Shown here: positions 58,243 through 64,000 of the stretch, piece after piece | How the letters are laid out: every line of letters begins with the position of its first letter | How positions within the stretch are numbered: the stretch's first letter is position 1 | Source of the DNA: Mariniphaga sp. | GTDB lineage: Bacteria; Bacteroidota; Bacteroidia; Bacteroidales; Prolixibacteraceae | Direction of reading: 5' to 3' | Assembly: GCA_010906965.1 (NCBI GenBank) | Contig: JAAFHB010000004.1 | Location: 1 to 64,000, forward strand | DNA length: 64,000 nt | Program-made: the position numbers and the translations under genes | The notes under the pieces: generated by a model | Seen by the model: only the letters and a program-made list of their open reading frames with translations | Database searches by the model: none | What the model was told of the DNA's origin: nothing

Positions 58243-59787
58243 ATGAAGCAAAAATTGATTTCTTGTTTACTGGTACTCACGTTTGCCTGCTTTCTGGCAA
58301 TGACTTCGAATTCATCGTATGGTATTGAGATAGAGAAGCCTGCAAATGCGGATATTTATACACCTCTTCCGAAATCTCAACCACGTATTAACGGCCCTTT
58401 AGTTTATGGTTGCCGTCCAGGTCACCCGTTTTTATACCGGATTCCTTGTCAGGGTAAACGCCCGATTACCTTTTTGGTAGAAGGTTTACCATCCGGATTA
58501 AAATTTGATCCTGCCTCAGGCATCATTACCGGTACTGTGCCTAACAAAGGAGAATACGATGTTTTAATACTTGCCCGCAATTCAAAAGGAACCGACACAC
58601 GAAAACTGAAGATTGTTGCTGGTGACCAGCTTGCGCTTACCCCTCCAATGGGTTATAACCACTGGTATGCTCATTACGACCGGATCACCGATAAAATGAT
58701 GCGCGAGGCGGCAGATGTACTGATCAGCAGTGGCATGGCAGATGTTGGCTATCAGTATGTAAACATCGACGATTGCTGGATGAATGCTCCAAGTAATAAC
58801 GATTCATTGCGCGTCGGGCCGTTGAGGGATGAGCAGGGAAATATACTTCCCAACCATCATTTTCCTGACATGAAAGGTCTTACGGATTATATTCATTCCA
58901 AAGGTCTTAAAGCAGGTATATATACTTCGCCTGGCACCTTAACTTGTGGAGGTTTTGCAGGGGCTTATCAGTACGAAGAACAGGATGCAAGGCAGTTTGC
59001 AGCATGGGGATTCGATTTTCTGAAGTATGACTGGTGTTCGTATGGAAAGATCGTTGGCATTGATAAAAGCCTGGAGACGTACCAGAAACCTTACCGCCAA
59101 ATGGGAACCATCCTGAAATCGCTTGACCGCGACATCGTTTTTAACCTCTGTCAATACGGTATGGGTGACGTTTGGAAATGGGGCAGTGATGTTGGTGGTC
59201 AATGCTGGCGGACGTCCGGTGATCTGGGCTTCGAACTTGACCGTATCTTCGATGTGGCTATAAAAAACAGCGAATACAGGCAATACTCAAAACCCGGATC
59301 ATGGAACGACCCCGATTATATTCAGATCGGCTGGATTGGAAATGCTTCCAAACAAGGTATTCCCGAACTTACTCCAATGCCGGCAGCTATGCAATATGCC
59401 TATATGTCGTTGTGGAGCCTGATGGCCGCGCCGTTGATTTACAGTGGTGACATGTCGAAGCTGGATAAATTCACGATCAATGTCCTTTGTAACCCCGAAG
59501 TGATTGAAGTTAATCAGGATCCGCTGGGAGAAAGTGGTCTTGTGATTAAAATAGACAATGACCGCTTTTTGATGATCAAAAATTTAGAGGATGGATCCAA
59601 GGCTGTTGGTCTTTTCAACCGCGGAAAAAATGAAGCTGAAGTATCTGTTGATTGGACCGCACTTCAATTGTCAGGTAAACAATTAGTTCGTGATCTTTGG
59701 CATCAAAAAGAGTTAGGAGTTTTCGACCAGAAGTTTAATGCGCTGGTTCCCGCACAGGGAGTTGTTTTGATTAAACTGACAAAATAA
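58243..59787 (+). CDS. Alpha-galactosidase-like glycoside hydrolase GH27 with N-terminal Ig-like domain
   Basis: 'LTPPMGYNHWYAHYDRITDKMMREAADVLISSGMADVGYQYVNIDDCWM', 'WGFDFLKYDWCSYG', 'SGDLGF', 'MAAPLIYSGDMSKLD'. Confidence 0.94.
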   Translation: MKQKLISCLLVLTFACFLAMTSNSSYGIEIEKPANADIYTPLPKSQPRINGPLVYGCRPGHPFLYRIPCQGKRPITFLVEGLPSGLKFDPASGIITGTVPNKGEYDVLILARNSKGTDTRKLKIVAGDQLALTPPMGYNHWYAHYDRITDKMMREAADVLISSGMADVGYQYVNIDDCWMNAPSNNDSLRVGPLRDEQGNILPNHHFPDMKGLTDYIHSKGLKAGIYTSPGTLTCGGFAGAYQYEEQDARQFAAWGFDFLKYDWCSYGKIVGIDKSLETYQKPYRQMGTILKSLDRDIVFNLCQYGMGDVWKWGSDVGGQCWRTSGDLGFELDRIFDVAIKNSEYRQYSKPGSWNDPDYIQIGWIGNASKQGIPELTPMPAAMQYAYMSLWSLMAAPLIYSGDMSKLDKFTINVLCNPEVIEVNQDPLGESGLVIKIDNDRFLMIKNLEDGSKAVGLFNRGKNEAEVSVDWTALQLSGKQLVRDLWHQKELGVFDQKFNALVPAQGVVLIKLTK

Positions 59788-59812
59788 AAATATTTCCAAA
59801 CATGATTATAGA

Positions 59813-62800
59813 ATGAACGTCAAAGCCTGGTACGAAAAAGTAATTATTCCAACCTACGGAATCGGAAAACCTGAGAAGAACCCAATGTTTCTGGAGAAGC
59901 GTGTTTACCAGGGAAGCAGCGGTGTTGTTTACCCGCACCCTGTGATTGAAAAGATTTTGGATGAAAAGGTTGATCAGGAATGGAATGCCATTTATCTTGA
60001 AAACCAGTATTTGAAAATCATGATCCTTCCCGAGTTGGGCGGACGTATTCAAATGGCCTACGACAAAACCAAACAGCGCCATTTCGTCTATTACAATCAG
60101 GTGATCAAACCGGCATTGGTCGGGCTTACAGGTCCATGGATTTCGGGCGGAATTGAGTTTAACTGGCCGCAGCACCACCGTCCCTCAACCTACGAAGCAG
60201 TCGATCATTGCATTGAGGAAAATGCCGATGGCAGCATAACAGTTTGGTGTAGCGAAGTCGAACGCATGTTCCATACCCGAGGCATGGCTGGTTTTACACT
60301 CTATCCCGATAAGGCTTATATGGAGATTAAGGTAAAATTATTCAACCGGACCAACCATCCGCAAACTTTTTTGTGGTGGGCCAATCCGGCAGTTAAGGTA
60401 AATGATGATTACCAGTCGGTTTTCCCACCCGATGTGAATGCTGTTTTCGATCATGGCAAGCGCGATGTATCTGAATTTCCGATTGCCAGGGGAACTTATT
60501 ATAAAGTCGATTATTCTCCTGGGACTGATATCTCGCGGTATAAAAATATTCCGGTTCCTACTTCCTATATGGCGGTCAATTCGAAATATAATTTTGTTGG
60601 TGGATACGAAAATGACAGTAAAGGTGGCTTGCTGCACGTGGCCAATCACCATGTTTCTCCCGGGAAAAAGCAGTGGACATGGGGCAACAGTGACTTCGGT
60701 CAGGCCTGGGATCGAAACCTGACAGATGAAGATGGACCTTATATCGAACTCATGTGTGGTGTATATACAGACAACCAGCCCGATTTCTCGTGGATCATGC
60801 CCGGTGAGGAAAAGAGATTCTCGCAGTATTTTATGCCTTACCGCGATCTGGGTGTAGTCAAAAATGCCACCAAAGAGGCAATGGTCAATCTCGAAACCGG
60901 GAATGGAAGAATCACAGTAAAAGCCTACACAACTGCAGCTTATCATTCAGGGAAAGTTATTCTGAAAACCGGACTCAAGCTTTTACTTGACGAGACATTC
61001 GATTTCACACCTGCAACCTCTTTCGAAAAAACAATTGATATACAGGATTCCGACCCCAAAATGCTGGAAGTTGAAATTCTGACTTCTGAAGGCAAAATAT
61101 TGGTGAATTGGAAGCCTGAATCTGATGCTGAAAAAGAAATTCCGGAGGCAGCAAAGCCAGCTAAACTTCCGGAAGATATAGAAAGCTGCGAACAGCTATA
61201 CCTTAATGGTTTGCACCTTGAACAATACCGTCATGCCACCTACGATCCGCTCGATTATTACAAGGAAGCATTGCGCCGCGATAAAAAGGATAGCCGGTGT
61301 AACAATGCGATGGGTTTGTGGTTTTTACGATGTGGAAAATTTGCTGAATCTGAAAGCTATTTCAGGCTGGCCATCGTGACTCTCACGGAACGCAATCCGA
61401 ATCCGATCAATGGCGAATCCTTCTACAACCTCGGGTTGGCACTCCGTTTTCAGCAACGAGAGACTGAAGCTTATGAAGCGTTTTACAAATCAGTCTGGAA
61501 CGATGCCTTTATGGCGAGTGGCTATTTTCAATTGGCTCAGCTCGAATGCATCCGTCACAATTGGGACGAAGCGTTAGACCTTGTCGATCGTTCGCTGATC
61601 AAAAACTGGCACAACCACAAGACCCGACAGTTAAAAGGGAGCATTCTCCGGAAATTAGGGAAAATCACACAAGCAGAACAACTGATAGAAGAATCGCTGA
61701 AGCTGGATCGGTTTAACTTCGGGGTTTTGTTTGAAGAGTATTTGCTTAAACCTTCGAGATTTTCAAAACCTCGAAGGTTTAAAGAATTGATTCGCGGCAA
61801 CATTCATACTTACATCGAATTTGCCCTCGATTTCGCTTTTGCCGGACTGTTCGACGAAGCCATTGAACTGATCACCATTGGTATCAGTGAGCAAAATGAG
61901 AAACCTGTTTACCCGATGTCGTTGTATTACAAGGCGTGGTTCGAATCTCAAAATGGGAATCAAACCGCTGCTGCAGAAACTTTGAAGGAAGCTGCAAAAG
62001 CTTGTTCTGATTATTGTTTCCCAAATCAAAATGAAGCGGTTATGGTTTTGGAGTGGGCCAAAAAACAAAATCCGGTTGATTCAAAAGCACCTTATTACCT
62101 GGGTAATCTCTGGTACAATAACCGGCAATACGACGAAGCAATTGCAAACTGGGAATTGTCAGTAAAACTGGATGATGCATTTCCAACCGTCCACCGAAAC
62201 CTGGCACTCGCCTATTTCAACAAACAAAATGTACCTGAAAAAGCATTGGCAGAGCTCGAAAAAGCATTCGCCCTCGATGAAACCGATTCCCGTATTTTGA
62301 TGGAATTGGATCAGCTTTACAAACGAATGAACCATCCACCCATAAAACGCCTTGAAACGCTTGAAAAGTATACGAAACTTGTAAATTACCGGGACGATCT
62401 TTATTTAGAACATGCAACTCTTTATAATTCACTTGGGCAATATGAGAAGGCCTTCGAACTTTTAAAGACCCGAAAATTTCATCCCTGGGAAGGTGGTGAA
62501 GGTAAGGTAACCGGACAGTATGTTTTTAGTCTTACAGAAATGGCAAAAAAAGCCATTGAGTCAAAAGAATTCGAAAAGGCGGTTAATTTGCTTAACCTGG
62601 CTCAGCATTATCCGGATAATTTGGGTGAAGGAAAACTCTATGGTGCGCAGGAAAATACAATCTTTTATTGGCTGGGGTGTGCACTCAACGGATTGGGAAA
62701 TCCCGATCGGGCGAACGAATATTGGCAAATTGCGTCCCATGGTTTAAAAGAACCTTCGCCAGCCATCTTTTACAATGACCAGCAACCCGATACGATATTT

Positions 62801-63028
62801 TACCAGGGATTGGCGCTGATCAAATTACAGAAAATAGGAGAGGCCAGGGAGCGTTTTGAAACGCTGATAGGTTTTGGTAAGTCACACCTCAACGATGTAT
62901 TTAAGCTCGACTATTTCGCCGTCTCACTACCCGATTTGCAGATCTGGGACGATGACCTCACAAAGCGAAATCATCAAAACTGCCTGAACCTGATTAAATT
63001 GGGAGAATTCGGTTTATCGGCAATCTGA
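59813..63028 (+). CDS. DUF5107-domain protein with C-terminal tetratricopeptide repeats
   Basis: N-terminal 'ENQYLKIMILPELGGRIQMAYDKTKQRHFVYYNQVIKPALVGLTGPWISGGIEFNWPQHHRP'; TPR-like repeats from ~61200. Confidence 0.9.
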   Translation: MNVKAWYEKVIIPTYGIGKPEKNPMFLEKRVYQGSSGVVYPHPVIEKILDEKVDQEWNAIYLENQYLKIMILPELGGRIQMAYDKTKQRHFVYYNQVIKPALVGLTGPWISGGIEFNWPQHHRPSTYEAVDHCIEENADGSITVWCSEVERMFHTRGMAGFTLYPDKAYMEIKVKLFNRTNHPQTFLWWANPAVKVNDDYQSVFPPDVNAVFDHGKRDVSEFPIARGTYYKVDYSPGTDISRYKNIPVPTSYMAVNSKYNFVGGYENDSKGGLLHVANHHVSPGKKQWTWGNSDFGQAWDRNLTDEDGPYIELMCGVYTDNQPDFSWIMPGEEKRFSQYFMPYRDLGVVKNATKEAMVNLETGNGRITVKAYTTAAYHSGKVILKTGLKLLLDETFDFTPATSFEKTIDIQDSDPKMLEVEILTSEGKILVNWKPESDAEKEIPEAAKPAKLPEDIESCEQLYLNGLHLEQYRHATYDPLDYYKEALRRDKKDSRCNNAMGLWFLRCGKFAESESYFRLAIVTLTERNPNPINGESFYNLGLALRFQQRETEAYEAFYKSVWNDAFMASGYFQLAQLECIRHNWDEALDLVDRSLIKNWHNHKTRQLKGSILRKLGKITQAEQLIEESLKLDRFNFGVLFEEYLLKPSRFSKPRRFKELIRGNIHTYIEFALDFAFAGLFDEAIELITIGISEQNEKPVYPMSLYYKAWFESQNGNQTAAAETLKEAAKACSDYCFPNQNEAVMVLEWAKKQNPVDSKAPYYLGNLWYNNRQYDEAIANWELSVKLDDAFPTVHRNLALAYFNKQNVPEKALAELEKAFALDETDSRILMELDQLYKRMNHPPIKRLETLEKYTKLVNYRDDLYLEHATLYNSLGQYEKAFELLKTRKFHPWEGGEGKVTGQYVFSLTEMAKKAIESKEFEKAVNLLNLAQHYPDNLGEGKLYGAQENTIFYWLGCALNGLGNPDRANEYWQIASHGLKEPSPAIFYNDQQPDTIFYQGLALIKLQKIGEARERFETLIGFGKSHLNDVFKLDYFAVSLPDLQIWDDDLTKRNHQNCLNLIKLGEFGLSAI
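61746..61782. repeat. 37-bp palindromic element inside the DUF5107 CDS
   Basis: TTAAACCTTCGAG attttcaaaac CTCGAAGGTTTAA, 13-bp perfect arms with inner TTTTcAAAA. Confidence 0.8.
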
Positions 63029-63100
63029 AATTAAAAAGGCTGTTATTATTATGAATTCAATATTCCAATCATTTATTGGTTTTAAATGGTTTAAAGGAAA

Positions 63101-63224
63101 AGTTACACAATGTTTCACAGAGTTCACACAGTGTTACACAATATTTTTCAGCAAACAATTTGACGCTGTAAAGTAAAACTAAACCTTAAAATCTGCGCTT
63201 TACCCAGTGAAACACTGTGTAACT
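63101..63224. repeat. Inverted repeat of an AGTTACACA-type motif
   Basis: AGTTACACAATGTTTCAC (63101-63118) vs GTGAAACACTGTGTAACT (63207-63224), 17/18 complementary; related internal motif CACACAGTGTTACAC. Confidence 0.7.
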
Positions 63225-63302
63225 TATTTTACATTCAGCTTCTTCTGAGTTTGTCTTTGAAGCCAAAAAAAGCTCTAGTAAGCTCTAATAACCGCTTAAT
63301 AA

Positions 63303-64000
63303 TTACTTCCTCTTCTGATCTTCAAGCCGATATTCCTTCTTTTCCTTCTGATCGGTTTGCATATCTTTCACATCATCAATCAGTGGTGAGTTTTTCACCG
63401 CTTTCCAATCAAACTTTTCATCCAGTGGCGTTAATGCCTTCTTCGGATCAAAAATCAGTGAATCAACTGAAACCGCGTTGTAAGGAGTAAAATCTGGCGT
63501 AGCAATGAACATGTCAGAAAAATCGGTTGCAGCTGCATCATACTGATTTAAATACGGCATTCCGAGCACATTCCAGAAAGTTTTAAAAATACTTCCAAAG
63601 CTATAGTGAACCTTCGAAACGTAATTCCGCTTCACATATGGCGAAATAACCATTAGTACACTGCGATGAGCATCAATATGATCGATTCCGTTTTGAGCAT
63701 CATCTTCGGTAATTACGATGGCCATGTTCTTCCAGAAAGGGGTGTGCGACAAGTATTCAACGATACGGCCAACAGCAAGATCATTGTCAGCCATGTAACT
63801 TTCCCTGAATGGATAACCAGACTCCGGACGTTCGTCGGCGCCATGGTCGTTAGGGATAATCACGGTAATGATGGATGGCATTTCGATCTTAGGTGTTATC
63901 CATTTTTCGTCAAATTCCTTCATGAACTGATGGATCCTAAACTGATCCGGAATGGCCATATTGTAAGTCGGATAAACTTTTGAAGTTCTTGAAAACATGG
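63303..64000 (-). CDS. Phosphoesterase / alkaline-phosphatase-superfamily protein, C-terminal part (truncated by window edge)
   Basis: 'ITVIIPNDHGADERP', 'AIVITEDDAQNGIDHIDAHRSVLMVISPYVKR'. Confidence 0.8.
   Translation of the reverse strand, partial: MFSRTSKVYPTYNMAIPDQFRIHQFMKEFDEKWITPKIEMPSIITVIIPNDHGADERPESGYPFRESYMADNDLAVGRIVEYLSHTPFWKNMAIVITEDDAQNGIDHIDAHRSVLMVISPYVKRNYVSKVHYSFGSIFKTFWNVLGMPYLNQYDAAATDFSDMFIATPDFTPYNAVSVDSLIFDPKKALTPLDEKFDWKAVKNSPLIDDVKDMQTDQKEKKEYRLEDQKRK

Noticed and set aside
60338-60946. 202-aa minus ORF inside the DUF5107 gene
   Set aside because: Antisense to a well-supported CDS; a shadow ORF without protein-like motifs.

Overview
Chromosomal window from a Bacteroidetes-type genome; the clade is inferred from the SusC/SusD pair, the ECF sigma/FecR module, TAnnTTTG-like promoter boxes and the FtsX-DUF3098-truB-queA cluster. 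Left part (0-9 kb): polysaccharide biosynthesis genes, a YfhO-like membrane protein, ftsX, truB, queA and efp. Middle (9-32 kb): a TauE-like permease, an adaptor/TolC pair, a rubrerythrin-like lipoprotein, tpx, a membrane/stress cassette, an L-arabinose cluster (NUDIX-type AraR-like regulator, araA, Na+/solute symporter, araD, araB), hybrid histidine kinases and an APC permease. Right part (32-64 kb): glycan-utilisation genes. These include a TonB receptor, GH127-like, GH29, an esterase, a Tat-signal sugar isomerase, ECF sigma/FecR/SusC/SusD plus an unknown secreted protein, an AraC regulator, an MFS sugar porter, GH2, GH27 and a DUF5107-TPR protein. The least explained locus is 41.25-43.2 kb, between two glycan clusters. 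There a diverged ~160-bp direct repeat brackets a 42-bp (2 x 21-bp) tandem array and an orphan 227-aa helical protein, followed by an untracked 52-aa SHOCT-like ORF. Other notable points are a palindromic element inside the DUF5107 gene, a response-regulator/kinase with a degenerate ATPase domain, and several dispersed-looking palindromes. No rRNA, tRNA, CRISPR array or transposase gene was identified. All family calls come from reading motifs, not from database searches.
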